Shown: positions 41,135-49,405, counted from the stretch's first letter. The stretch is 64,000 nt of DNA from Limimaricola pyoseonensis (GCF_900102015.1 NZ_FNAT01000008.1:1-64000); one strand, 5' to 3'. The notes: generated by a model not told the origin, from the letters alone. Numbers and translations: made by a program.

Positions 41135-42517
41135 TCAGGCGGGGGCGGCGCCGTGGCGGCGCAGCTCGGGCATGGCCAGCAGGCAGGTGAGGCCGAGCGC
41201 GGCCAGCGCCAGCGCCCCGGCCGGGCCGGCGAGCCCGGTCATCGGCCCCGCCACCGCCAGCCCCATCAGAAGCAGCACCGGCCCGAGCGGCCGCAGCACC
41301 GGGCCGAGCCGCATGCCTGCGCGCCGCCGCGCCAGCCACAGCGCGACCATGAGCCCCCCGGCCTCGGCCAGAAGCCCGACCGCGATCACCGGCTCGACCC
41401 GGCCGGTGCGGGCGGCGAGCCACAGTGCCAGCGGCAGCGCCGCCACGCGCAGCAGGTTCGAGGCCACCGCGTTGCCGGTGCGTCCGCGCGCCAGCGCCAC
41501 CACCGCCGGGCCGCCCTTGGCCAGCCACAGCGCCTGCACCAGCGCCAGCGCCCCGAGATAGGGCAGCATGTCGAGATAGGCGGGCCCGAGCACGAGCCCC
41601 ACCAGCGGCGCGCCGCAGGCCGCGACCGCCGCCACCAGCGCCACCGCCATCGCCAGATGCGCCTGCGCCGCCGCCGCGGCGAGGCGGTCGAACCGGTCGG
41701 CCGCGCCCGCCGCCTGCGCGGCGGCCAGCTGCGGCAGGTAGAAGCTCTGGGCGCTGCGGCGCAGGATCTGCGCCGGCGTCAGCGTCAGCGTGCAGGCCAT
41801 CGCGAAGAGCCCCAGCGCCTCGAGCCCCAGTTCGCGCGCGACGACGATCCGGTCGCCGTTGAACACGCCGAACAGCAGCACCCCGTTGAGCAGGAGCGGC
41901 CAGCCGAAGCGCAGGCTCTCGGCCATCGCCGCGCGGTCGAGCACGACGCGCCAGCGCCGCTCGGCCAGAAGATGCGAGACCAGCACCATCAGCACCGCCT
42001 GCGCCAGCACCGACCACAGCATCGCCCGCCAGTCCCCGAGCCAGAGCGCCAGCGGCACGCCGACGAGCAGCGCGCCCAGGGCCGGCAGCGCCGTGCCGAG
42101 CGCCAGCGGGCCGAAGCGCAGGCCGCGCCCGAGACGGTAAAGGTCGAGATGCACGAGCCCCTTGCACAGCGGCACCAGCGCCAGCGCCCGGTAGGCGCCG
42201 GCGGCCTCGGGCGCGCCCATGAAGGCCGCCGCCTGCGGCGCCATGAGCCACAGCGCCAGCGCCGCCAGCGCGCCGCGCAGAAGCTGGAAGCCCTGCAGCG
42301 CGGCCTGGAAGCGCGGCTCGCCGCCGCGGCGCGATTGCAGGATCTGCTGCTGCAGGCCGAGCTCGGAGGCCATCTCCATCGCCGCGACCACGATCGCGAA
42401 GCTTGCCGCGACGCCGTAATCGGCGACCGGCAGCAGCCGCGCCACCACGAGGTTGCGCGCCAGCAGCAAGAGCGCCGCGAGGGCGTTGCCCGACAGAAGC
42501 AGCAGCGCGGCGCGCAT
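41135..42517 (-). CDS. wzx: Polysaccharide flippase (Wzx, MOP superfamily)
   Basis: A 460-residue protein with about twelve membrane helices. It starts LLLLSGNALAALLLLARNLVVARLLPVADYGVAAS, the N-terminal signature of Wzx/RfbX-type flippases. SLRFGWPLLLNGVLLFGVFNGDRIVVARELG is the matching central repeat. It would move the lipid-linked repeat unit across the inner membrane for polymerisation by the Wzy-like protein at 35.6 kb. It starts 3 bases after the sulfotransferase stop, so the two form an operon. Confidence 0.92.
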   Translation of the reverse strand: MRAALLLLSGNALAALLLLARNLVVARLLPVADYGVAASFAIVVAAMEMASELGLQQQILQSRRGGEPRFQAALQGFQLLRGALAALALWLMAPQAAAFMGAPEAAGAYRALALVPLCKGLVHLDLYRLGRGLRFGPLALGTALPALGALLVGVPLALWLGDWRAMLWSVLAQAVLMVLVSHLLAERRWRVVLDRAAMAESLRFGWPLLLNGVLLFGVFNGDRIVVARELGLEALGLFAMACTLTLTPAQILRRSAQSFYLPQLAAAQAAGAADRFDRLAAAAAQAHLAMAVALVAAVAACGAPLVGLVLGPAYLDMLPYLGALALVQALWLAKGGPAVVALARGRTGNAVASNLLRVAALPLALWLAARTGRVEPVIAVGLLAEAGGLMVALWLARRRAGMRLGPVLRPLGPVLLLMGLAVAGPMTGLAGPAGALALAALGLTCLLAMPELRRHGAAPA

Positions 42518-42520
42518 CGC

Positions 42521-43291
42521 TCAGATCCGCCGCAGGCGGCGGCGCAGCCGCAGCCGCAGCCGCTGCCACGGCAGGCCGAGCCTTTGCAGGTCGCGGTCGC
42601 GGGCGGCGCGGAACTCGGGGTTGAGCGGTGGCGCGGGCCGCAGCGGGCGCGGCGCGTCGGGCACGTAGCCGAAGCGGTCGAAATCGGCGGCGTAGATGGT
42701 GGCGATACGGTCGAGATCCTCGGCCGTCGGCCGCACGCGGGCGCCCGACGCGCCGGCATAGGCGCCGCGCGCGTTCTCGGGCGGCAGCACCCGGTCGCCG
42801 CGCGCCGCGCCCTCGACCCCGTCGAGCCATGGGATCAGCGCGTCGAGACCGTGCTCGATATGAAACAGCGTGGCGCCCGCCGGCACGATCTCGGCCATCG
42901 GCCGGATGTGGTTGTCGAAGGCGAAGCGATCGCGCGCGAGGATGTCTGGCAGCCGCTCGAGCCAGTCGGAAAAGCCCATGTCCTCTGGGATGGTGCGCTC
43001 CAGCTCCTTCTGGAAGTGGAAGCTGCTGACCGCCCGGCCGACCGGGTGGCGCACGATGGCGAAGCAGGCGTCGAAGAAGTCGAGCGGGATCAGCCGGTCG
43101 AGCGTCGCGGCGTCGACATGCTGCGGCGAGCTGCGGCTCCAGCGCGAAGGCTCGGGCAGCGCGGCGAAGCGGCGGTCGTGGAAGGCGATCTCGCCGAAGC
43201 GCGCCGCGAGGTAGGAGGCCACGGCCATGCCGCCGCATTTGGGCACATGCGCGTAGTAGACCAGCCGGGACCCGGCCTTGAAGAAGGGCAT
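42521..43291 (-). CDS. Sulfotransferase-family protein
   Basis: A 256-residue protein with the two PAPS-binding signatures. VYYAHVPKCGGMAVASYLA near the N-terminus is the 5'-phosphosulfate loop, and FAIVRHPVGRAVSSFHFQKEL near residue 80 the 3'-phosphate loop. A very basic C-terminus (RLRLRLRRRLRR) may bind membrane or polymer. It would add sulfate to the polysaccharide, as in sulfated marine exopolysaccharides. It is co-transcribed with the flippase and is divergent from a glycosyltransferase across an inverted-repeat motif. Confidence 0.88.
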   Translation of the reverse strand: MPFFKAGSRLVYYAHVPKCGGMAVASYLAARFGEIAFHDRRFAALPEPSRWSRSSPQHVDAATLDRLIPLDFFDACFAIVRHPVGRAVSSFHFQKELERTIPEDMGFSDWLERLPDILARDRFAFDNHIRPMAEIVPAGATLFHIEHGLDALIPWLDGVEGAARGDRVLPPENARGAYAGASGARVRPTAEDLDRIATIYAADFDRFGYVPDAPRPLRPAPPLNPEFRAARDRDLQRLGLPWQRLRLRLRRRLRRI

Positions 43292-43308
43292 GGCGAAGGG
43301 CCTCCTTT

Positions 43309-43321
43309 CATCCTATGGTTG
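43309..43321. promoter_or_regulatory. Inverted-repeat motif copy 6 (CATCC TAT GGTTG)
   Basis: A 9-of-10 match in the spacer between the divergent sulfotransferase and glycosyltransferase genes, 84 bases before the glycosyltransferase start. Confidence 0.55.
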
Positions 43322-43405
43322 TATCACAAGAGCATGGCGGCCCGGCGCGATCAAGCGTGCAGTGGCGCCGCCGGACGCCCCGAGGATGGTGAGAGGGAGG
43401 CGAGG

Positions 43406-44353
43406 ATGCCGCGACCGCCGGAGCTGAGCGTGATCATACCCCATCACGAGGACCCCGAGCGGCTGCGCCGCTGCCTGATGGCGCTGGCGCCGCAGCTCGA
43501 CGCCGTCGGCGACCGGGTCGAGGCGCTGGTGGTCGACAACGCATCGCGCCACTCGGTGCGGCCGCAGCCGATGCCGCATCCGCGCATCCGGCTGCTGCAC
43601 GAGGCGCGGCGCGGCGCGGCCCATGCCCGCAACCGCGCCGTCGCCGAAAGCCGGGCGCCGTGGCTGGCCTTTCTCGATTGCGACTGCGTGCCGGCCGAGG
43701 ACTGGCTCGCGCAGGCGCTGCGGCTGGCGCGCGGCCCGGCGCTGGTGGGCGGCGCGGTGCGGCTGTTCGACGAGACGCCGGCGCCGCGCTCGGGCGCGGA
43801 GGCCTTCGAGGCGGTCTTCGCCTTCGACAACGAGGGCTACATCGCGCGGCAGGGCTTTTCCGTCACCGCCAACCTGCTGGCGCCGCGCGCGGCCTTCGAC
43901 CGGGCGGGCGGCTTTCGCGCGGGGCTGTCGGAGGATCTCGACTGGTGCCGCCGGGCGGTGGCGGCGGGCTTCGGGCTGCGCTTCGAGCCCCGGCTCGCGG
44001 TCGCGCATCCCAGCCGAGCCGACTGGCCGGCGCTGGCGCGCAAGTGGCGGCGCACCACCGAGGAGGCCTGGGGCCTGCGCGCGGGAGAGCACGGGGGCCT
44101 GCGCGGGGGCGGGCCGCGGGCGCGGGCGCTGTGGGCGCTGCGGGCCCTGGCGATGATCCCGTCGGTCGCGGCGCATGCGCCGCGCGTGCTGCGCCACGAG
44201 GCGCTCGGCCCCGGCGAGCGGGCGCGCGCCCTGGCGACGCTGGCGCGGCTCAGGCTGGCGCGCTGCGGCTGGATGCTGCGGCAGGCGGCGCGGCCGGCGC
44301 GCGCGGAAAACCGGGTCGCGACACAACCGGAGATTGTCAACCATAGGTTGTAG
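43406..44353 (+). CDS. Family 2 glycosyltransferase
   Basis: A 315-residue GT-A enzyme: LSVIIPHHEDPERLRRCLMAL, VDNASRHSV, GAAHARNRAVAESRAPWLAFLDCDCVPAEDWL (with the metal-binding DxD-like CDC element) and GGFRAGLSEDLDWCRR. The C-terminal ~100 residues form a helical, basic membrane-associated region. A GGGAGG site precedes the ATG. The last ten codons contain two inverted-repeat motif copies that probably serve the next gene. Confidence 0.9.
   Translation: MPRPPELSVIIPHHEDPERLRRCLMALAPQLDAVGDRVEALVVDNASRHSVRPQPMPHPRIRLLHEARRGAAHARNRAVAESRAPWLAFLDCDCVPAEDWLAQALRLARGPALVGGAVRLFDETPAPRSGAEAFEAVFAFDNEGYIARQGFSVTANLLAPRAAFDRAGGFRAGLSEDLDWCRRAVAAGFGLRFEPRLAVAHPSRADWPALARKWRRTTEEAWGLRAGEHGGLRGGGPRARALWALRALAMIPSVAAHAPRVLRHEALGPGERARALATLARLRLARCGWMLRQAARPARAENRVATQPEIVNHRL
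44324..44350. promoter_or_regulatory. Two tandem inverted-repeat motifs (copies 7 and 8)
   Basis: CAACC GGA GATTG (44324-44336, 9 of 10) and CAACC ATA GGTTG (44338-44350, perfect) lie side by side over the end of the glycosyltransferase gene. TTGCTAGGCTG follows at 44354-44364, as upstream of the other VPLPA-CTERM gene. They end 58 bases before the ATG of VPLPA-CTERM protein 2. Confidence 0.7.
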
Positions 44354-44408
44354 TTGCTAGGCTGGCGGGGCGACTACGCTCCGTACCGCGTTAACGAGAG
44401 GAATGTTC

Positions 44409-44954
44409 ATGAACCTGCTGAGAAAAGCCTGCCTGGCCGGGGCGCTGGCCCTGGTGCCGGCCCTGCTCCCGGCGGTGGGGTCGGCGGCCACCGTGCTGAG
44501 CGCCACCATCACCGATGGCGGCACGTTCGGGCTGAGTTCGCCGCATCACCACGTCGTCCGCTTCGAGGACGGCGATGTCGCCGGCGGCTACAGCTTCACC
44601 TTCACCAACGACACGGGCTGGGCCTCGACCTTCGGGATCACCGACGCGACGGTGCTGCAGAACGCCACGTTCAGCTTCGCCGACACCGGCGTGACCGCGG
44701 CCTGGGACAGCGGCGAGAGCTTCAACGTCGCGCCGGGCACCATGGCCGCCGGGCTTCGGGTCGTGACCCGGCTCGCGGCCGGCGCCTCGGACACGCTGCG
44801 GATCAGCTACGGCGATCCGACCGCGCTCGACGGCAAGCGCGAGGGCACCGGCACGATCGACATCGCGATCGCCGCGGTGCCGCTGCCGGCGGCGGGGTTC
44901 CTGCTGCTGGCGGGTCTGGGCGCGCTCGGCCTGCGGCGGCGGCGGGGCGACTGA
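44409..44954 (+). CDS. VPLPA-CTERM sorted surface protein 2
   Basis: A 181-residue secreted protein. The signal peptide ends near PAVGSAAT. A beta-rich body contains HHHVVRFEDGD and YSFTFTNDTGWASTF, with no Cys in the mature part. The C-terminus is VPLPAAGFLLLAGLGALG followed by RRRR, a complete VPLPA-CTERM sorting signal and presumably a substrate of the XrtD enzyme at 25.8 kb. ATG 44409 is preferred over 44403 by spacing from GAGAGGA. A hairpin with a short T-rich tail follows the stop. Confidence 0.88.
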   Translation: MNLLRKACLAGALALVPALLPAVGSAATVLSATITDGGTFGLSSPHHHVVRFEDGDVAGGYSFTFTNDTGWASTFGITDATVLQNATFSFADTGVTAAWDSGESFNVAPGTMAAGLRVVTRLAAGASDTLRISYGDPTALDGKREGTGTIDIAIAAVPLPAAGFLLLAGLGALGLRRRRGD

Positions 44955-44987
44955 GCCCCCCGCTTTCGGGCCGTCACGGCCCCTCGA

Positions 44988-45018
44988 GGACCGGCCCGCG
45001 CGGCCGGTCCTTCTCGTT
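44988..45018 (+). terminator. Probable terminator after VPLPA-CTERM gene 2
   Basis: Perfect arms GGACCGGCC (44988-44996) and GGCCGGTCC (45002-45010) with a 5-base loop, followed by TTCTCGTT. The T tract is short, so efficiency is uncertain. It separates this gene from the convergent kinase gene. Confidence 0.55.
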
Positions 45019-45023
45019 GCGGC

Positions 45024-45866
45024 TCAGCCGGCGTCGCGGCTGAGATAGCGGCAGCGGTTCAGCACCACGCCGAGCATGTTGGTCTGGGCCGCCAGCTCGC
45101 GTTCGCAGGCGTCGATCTCGGCGCTGGTGGTGCGCTCGGCGGCGGCGACCAGCAGCACGCAGTCGACCTGCGACATGAAGGCCATCGCGTCGTCGGCGGC
45201 GCGCATCGGCGGCAGGTCGAACAGCATCACCGTCGGCTCGAGCCGCGCCTCGACCGCCGCCACCGCGGCGCGGGCGCCGTCGCTCTGCAGCAGTTCCGCG
45301 GGGTTGCGGCAGCCGGGCAGGGCGGCGGCGATGGCGAGGTTGTCGCCGACGCGGCGGGCGCAATCCTCGATCCGGGCGCCGCCGTCGAGCACCTGCGCCA
45401 TGCCGGCGGCCGGGCGCAGCCCCAGCGCGCCGGCCAGCGAGGGCGCGCGCAGGTCCAGCTCGACCACCAGCGCCCGCTGTTCGGGCTGGCGCGCGAGGCT
45501 GAAGCCGAGATTGGCGGCGACCATGCTCTTGCCGCAGCCCGGCCCGGGCGAGGTGATCGCCACCCGCCGCCAGCCATGGGCGCGCAGCTGCTGCAGGAGC
45601 CGGGTGCGCAGCTGGTCGATCTCGGCCGCGCCGGGGCCGCCGCCGGCGGCGGCGATGCGCGCGCGCTCGAGCAGGCGCGGCTGCGGCGTGAAGCCCGGCA
45701 GCGCGGCCCAGCCTTCGGGCCGGCGCGCCACCGGGGCGGGCGCGTCGGGGCGTGCATCGGGGCGCGCATCGGGGCGCGCGGCCGGGCGCGGCGTGCGCAG
45801 CGCGGCGGCCGGCAGCCCCTCGCGCGCCGCGCGGGCCTTGGCGATGGCGGACTGGATTCTCTCCAT
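45024..45866 (-). CDS. BY-kinase/CpsD-like ATPase of polysaccharide export
   Basis: A 280-residue cytoplasmic ATPase. Walker A ITSPGPGCGKSMVAANLG is near residue 110, Walker A' VELDLRAPSLAG near 140, and Walker B VMLFDLPPM near 215. This is the BY-kinase pattern of Wzc/CapB/CpsD partners. The N-terminal linker has a 4-residue repeat (RPDA three times, encoded by a 12-bp DNA repeat). The C-terminus ends CRYLSRDAG with one tyrosine instead of the usual Tyr cluster, so autophosphorylation control may be reduced. It is the last gene of a three-gene operon with the Wzc-like protein and the ATPase. Confidence 0.88.
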   Translation of the reverse strand: MERIQSAIAKARAAREGLPAAALRTPRPAARPDARPDARPDAPAPVARRPEGWAALPGFTPQPRLLERARIAAAGGGPGAAEIDQLRTRLLQQLRAHGWRRVAITSPGPGCGKSMVAANLGFSLARQPEQRALVVELDLRAPSLAGALGLRPAAGMAQVLDGGARIEDCARRVGDNLAIAAALPGCRNPAELLQSDGARAAVAAVEARLEPTVMLFDLPPMRAADDAMAFMSQVDCVLLVAAAERTTSAEIDACERELAAQTNMLGVVLNRCRYLSRDAG

Positions 45867-45881
45867 GAAACGTCTCCGGGT

Positions 45882-47432
45882 TCAGGCGGCGGCGAGGGCG
45901 AGCTGGCCGACCGCGCGGTCGAGCAGCAGGTCGAGCGGGGTGATCTCGGTGTGCACCCACCACAGACCGGCCGGCAGGCCGACCAGCGCCCCGGCGAAGA
46001 GCGCCGCCAGCGCCGCCTGCCGGCGCCGGGCCTGGGCGCGGGTGCGGATGTAGGGCAGCGTCGCGAAGGGGGTGATGCCGAGCCGCGCCACGAGATCCTC
46101 GGGCCGGCGCACCGCGGCGCTGGTCATCTCCAGCAGCAGCACCGCGCCGATCCCCAGCGCCAGACCGCCCAGGATGCCGGCGGCGGCGACCACCGGCCGG
46201 TTCGGGCTGTCGGGTTCGTCGGGCGGCACCGCCGGCTCGACCACGCTGATCCGCTGGCCCTTGGCCAGCGCCTCGATCGTGTCGCCGGTCTCGGCGCGGG
46301 CGCGGCTGGCCAGCGCCTGGTCGTAGCGCGCCCGCAGCGCGGCGTGGTCGCGCTGCATCGCCTCGAGCCGGATGGCGTTGCCCGGCGTCGCCTCGATCGT
46401 CGCCTGCAGGCGGTCGATCTCCTCGCGGGCCTGCGCCCTCTGGCTGTCGAGATGGCCCATCTGGGCGTCGATGTCGGCGAGCTGCATCTCGAACATCGAC
46501 AGCGGCCCGCCGGCCTCGGCGCCGGCCGGCTGCAGCTCCTGCTCCAGCATGGCGATCTGCGAATCGAGCAGCTTCAGCCGCGGGTTCTGCGGCGACAGCA
46601 CCGCCAGCGCCCGCGCCCTATCCTGGCGCAGCTCGGCCAGCCGCAGCACGGCCGGGTCCTCGCTTTGCGGCATCGGCATCTCGCCCGCGCGCTCGCGCAG
46701 CGCCTCGAGCCCGTCGCGCCGGTCCTGCAGCGCGGCGGCGGCGCGCTCGACCTGGGCCAGCCGCTCCTGCGCGGCCGATTGCTGGCCGCGGCGGAAGTCG
46801 AGGCTGTCGGGCAGCGCGTCGAGATGGGTCTCGCGGAAGGCGAGGATCTCGGCGCCCTGCGCCACCAGCTCGCGGTCGAGCCGGTCGACCTCGGCCTTGA
46901 AGAACTCCAGCGTCTGGCTCGCCACCGCGGTGCGCAGCGCCACGTTCTCCTGCAGGATCATGGTGACGATCTCGTTGGCGACGGTGGCGGCGAGCTGGGC
47001 CGAGGCCGCCTCGAAGCCGACCCGCAGGATCGTCGCCTGCGCGGGCTCGCGCCGGGTGGCGGGGCCGCCGCTGCTGGCGATGGTGATGCGCTCGCGCAGG
47101 TCGATGACGACCTCGTCGGCGCTCATGTAGCGGCGTAGCTCAGGGTCCATCGCGTCGTAGATGCCGAGCCGGTTGGCCATCTCGATCAGCCGGCTGCGGG
47201 TCAGGATGCGCTCGCGGATGATCTGCAGCGCCTCTGTGACCTCGGTGCGCACCGTCGTCTCGGCGAGGTCCGACGGGATCTGCTCGGATTCGACCACCAG
47301 CGTGGCGTTGGCGCTGTAGGTCGGCGGCAGCACCATGGCGAGTGTGAGGCCCGTGGCGCTGCCGGCGACGAGGCACAGGAGGCACCAGTGCAGCCGGCGC
47401 AAGAACAGCGAGAGGTAGAATTTCAGGTCCAT
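45882..47432 (-). CDS. Wzc/GNVR chain-length determinant protein
   Basis: A 516-residue inner-membrane protein. An N-terminal helix (LHWCLLCLVAGSATGLTLAMVLPP) and a C-terminal one near residue ~425 bracket a large periplasmic coiled-coil region (RGQQSAAQERLAQVERAAAAL, LDSQIAMLEQELQP and others). The Wzz domain opens YSANATLVVESEQIP. The ATPase domain is encoded separately by the next gene downstream. It sets polymer length and bridges to the export channel. The gene starts 3 bases after the ATPase stop. Confidence 0.92.
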   Translation of the reverse strand: MDLKFYLSLFLRRLHWCLLCLVAGSATGLTLAMVLPPTYSANATLVVESEQIPSDLAETTVRTEVTEALQIIRERILTRSRLIEMANRLGIYDAMDPELRRYMSADEVVIDLRERITIASSGGPATRREPAQATILRVGFEAASAQLAATVANEIVTMILQENVALRTAVASQTLEFFKAEVDRLDRELVAQGAEILAFRETHLDALPDSLDFRRGQQSAAQERLAQVERAAAALQDRRDGLEALRERAGEMPMPQSEDPAVLRLAELRQDRARALAVLSPQNPRLKLLDSQIAMLEQELQPAGAEAGGPLSMFEMQLADIDAQMGHLDSQRAQAREEIDRLQATIEATPGNAIRLEAMQRDHAALRARYDQALASRARAETGDTIEALAKGQRISVVEPAVPPDEPDSPNRPVVAAAGILGGLALGIGAVLLLEMTSAAVRRPEDLVARLGITPFATLPYIRTRAQARRRQAALAALFAGALVGLPAGLWWVHTEITPLDLLLDRAVGQLALAAA

Positions 47433-47435
47433 CGC

Positions 47436-48311
47436 TCAGTCCGCCTTCTGCCACTGGGCCGGCGCCACCACCACCGGCGGGCGGGGCGGCTGGCCGGACA
47501 GGAAGAACACCCCGTCCTCGAGCACCTGCCGCAGCAGCGCGGCCGAGACCTGCGTCTCGCCGGCGGCGAAGGCGTAGGTCAGCGCCCGGTCGCAGAGCTG
47601 GTTGACGAGGCGCGGCACGCCGCCGCTGGCCTCGTGCACCAGCGCCGCGGCGGCGGCGGAGAAGATCTCGCGCCGGGCGCCGGCGCGCGCCAGCCGGTGC
47701 GCGATGTAGGCGGCCACGGTCGGCGCGCCCATCGTGCCGAGGTGGTAGCAGGAGGCGACGCGCTGCGCGAACTGGCTGAGTTCGGGGCGCGACAGCGTCT
47801 CGCGCAGCTCGGGCTGGCCGACCAGCACGATCTGCAGAAGCTCGTCCTTGCCGGCGTTGATGTTGGTGTACATGCGCAGCTCCTCGAGGTTGTCGGCCCC
47901 GAGGTTCTGCGCCTCGTCGAAGATCAGCACCACGCGCCGCCCCTCGGCGTAGCGCGCGATCAGGAAGGCCTGCAGCTGGCCGAACAGCTCGACATAGGTG
48001 GCGCCGGGCACCGGCGCCTCGCCGAGCGCCAGGAGCACCCAGCGCAGAAGCTCGCCGCGGTCGCCGAGCGCGTTCGAGACCAGCCCGACCACGAGGTCGT
48101 CCTCGAGCCCGCGCAAGAGGTGCTGCAGCAGGGTGGTCTTGCCGGCGCCGACCTCGCCGGTGACGAGGGTGATCGGCGAGCGGGTCAGCAGCCCGAATTC
48201 GAGCATCGCGAAGGCGCGCCTGTGGGCGTCGGACCAGAACAGGAAGTCCGGGTCCGGCACCAGCGTGAAGGGCCGCTCGGACAGCCCGAAATGAGAGGTG
48301 TAAATATCCAA
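47436..48311 (-). CDS. ExeA-like ATPase of PEP-CTERM/EPS loci
   Basis: About 291 residues from TTG 48311. The start DIYTSHFGLSERPFTLVPDPDFLFWS, then Walker A LVTGEVGAGKTTLLQHLL and Walker B RVVLIFDEAQNLG, match the XrtA/PEP-CTERM-associated ATPase family. The TTG is chosen because the family begins at this point; an ATG further upstream (48437) would add about 42 residues without family support. It heads the operon ATPase, chain-length protein, BY-kinase. It is divergent from the initiating sugar transferase across a 368-base spacer. Confidence 0.88.
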   Translation of the reverse strand: MDIYTSHFGLSERPFTLVPDPDFLFWSDAHRRAFAMLEFGLLTRSPITLVTGEVGAGKTTLLQHLLRGLEDDLVVGLVSNALGDRGELLRWVLLALGEAPVPGATYVELFGQLQAFLIARYAEGRRVVLIFDEAQNLGADNLEELRMYTNINAGKDELLQIVLVGQPELRETLSRPELSQFAQRVASCYHLGTMGAPTVAAYIAHRLARAGARREIFSAAAAALVHEASGGVPRLVNQLCDRALTYAFAAGETQVSAALLRQVLEDGVFFLSGQPPRPPVVVAPAQWQKAD

Positions 48312-48679
48312 GGGTCCAGCACCCGTTCCAACCAGAAAACCACGCCGCGCGCCCGTCCCCCCGGGCGCCCGGCCGGCCCCGCCACGGAGGCCTGACCCGG
48401 AGCATAGCCACACAACCCTTGCGCGAGAAGCCCCCAAATCGCACCCGTGTGGGGATAGGCCCGCGACGCAGGGTCATGGCGCGATTTTCGGCGGGTGATA
48501 CACGCAAGGGTTGCGTGACGCCAAACTTTCGCCCTAAAGTTGAATCGTGGTGGTGGACAATCCCTTGGGAAGAGAAGGCGCACTGTCGGACGCGCTCTCG
48601 CCGCAAGGCCCGTGCCCCTGCCAGCGGTGCCCTGTTTAGCGAGTAATGGCCGCCCGGTTCGGCGGCCCGGAGACCAGTG
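48312..48679. promoter_or_regulatory. Divergent promoter spacer between the ATPase and sugar-transferase genes
   Basis: 368 bases without a convincing gene. It contains the inverted repeat CACGCAA-GGG-TTGCGTG at 48501-48517, with perfect 7-bp arms, and a related sequence (CACACAACCCTTGCGCG) in the opposite orientation at 48409-48425. A further element, TAAAGTTG plus TGGTGG (48535-48553), resembles one before the GDP-mannose dehydrogenase gene. These are candidate operator and promoter elements for both operons. Confidence 0.55.
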
Positions 48680-49405
48680 ATGAGTTCTCGGCCCCATGTC
48701 CGTTCCGTGCGTTCCAGCCTTCTCACCTTCGCCGGCCCCGCCGCGGGCCCCGCACCGGGGCCCGTATCAGGCCTGTCCGGCCTGCGCGGGCCGGGGCGCG
48801 GCCTCTACCGGCGGTGGTTGAAGCGCGGCTTCGACCTCGTGCTGGTGCTGCTCACCGCGCCGGCGACGCTGCCGCTGATCGCCATCCTGGCGCTGATGGT
48901 GGCCTGCGACGGCGGCCGGCCCTTCTACAGCCAGGACCGGCTGGGCCGCGGCGGCCGGGTGTTCCGGATCTGGAAGCTGCGCAGCATGTGCCCCGACGCC
49001 GAGGCGGCGCTCGCCGCGCATCTCGCGGCCGACCCGGAGGCGCGGGCCGAATGGGACAGCACCCAGAAGCTCAGGTCCGACCCGCGCATCACCCGGCTGG
49101 GCCGGCTGCTGCGCAAGAGCTCGCTCGACGAGCTGCCGCAGCTGTGGAACGTGCTGCGCGGCGAGATGAGCCTGATCGGCCCGCGGCCGATGATGCCCGA
49201 GCAGCGCCCGCTCTACCCGGGCCGCGCCTATTTCGCGATGCGGCCCGGCATCTCCGGGCTCTGGCAGGTCGCTGCCCGCAACAGCGGCGCCTTCGCCGAG
49301 CGCGCCGCCTTCGACAGCCGCTACCACGAGGCGATCAGCTTCGGCGCCGACCTGCGGCTGCTGCTGGCGACGCTGCGCGTGGTGCTGCGCGGCACCGGCT
49401 GCTGA
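48680..49405 (+). CDS. Initiating sugar-phosphate transferase (WcaJ/ExoY type)
   Basis: A 241-residue polyprenyl-phosphate glycosylphosphotransferase. A basic N-terminus (RRWLKRGFDLVLVLLTAP) leads to one membrane helix (LPLIAILALMVACD). The catalytic domain has RPFYSQDRLGRGGRVFRIWKLRSM, LGRLLRKSSLDELPQLWNVLRGEMSLIGPRP and MRPGISGLWQV. It adds the first sugar-phosphate to undecaprenyl phosphate and so starts repeat-unit synthesis. GTG 48677 is an alternative start to ATG 48680. Confidence 0.94.
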   Translation: MSSRPHVRSVRSSLLTFAGPAAGPAPGPVSGLSGLRGPGRGLYRRWLKRGFDLVLVLLTAPATLPLIAILALMVACDGGRPFYSQDRLGRGGRVFRIWKLRSMCPDAEAALAAHLAADPEARAEWDSTQKLRSDPRITRLGRLLRKSSLDELPQLWNVLRGEMSLIGPRPMMPEQRPLYPGRAYFAMRPGISGLWQVAARNSGAFAERAAFDSRYHEAISFGADLRLLLATLRVVLRGTGC

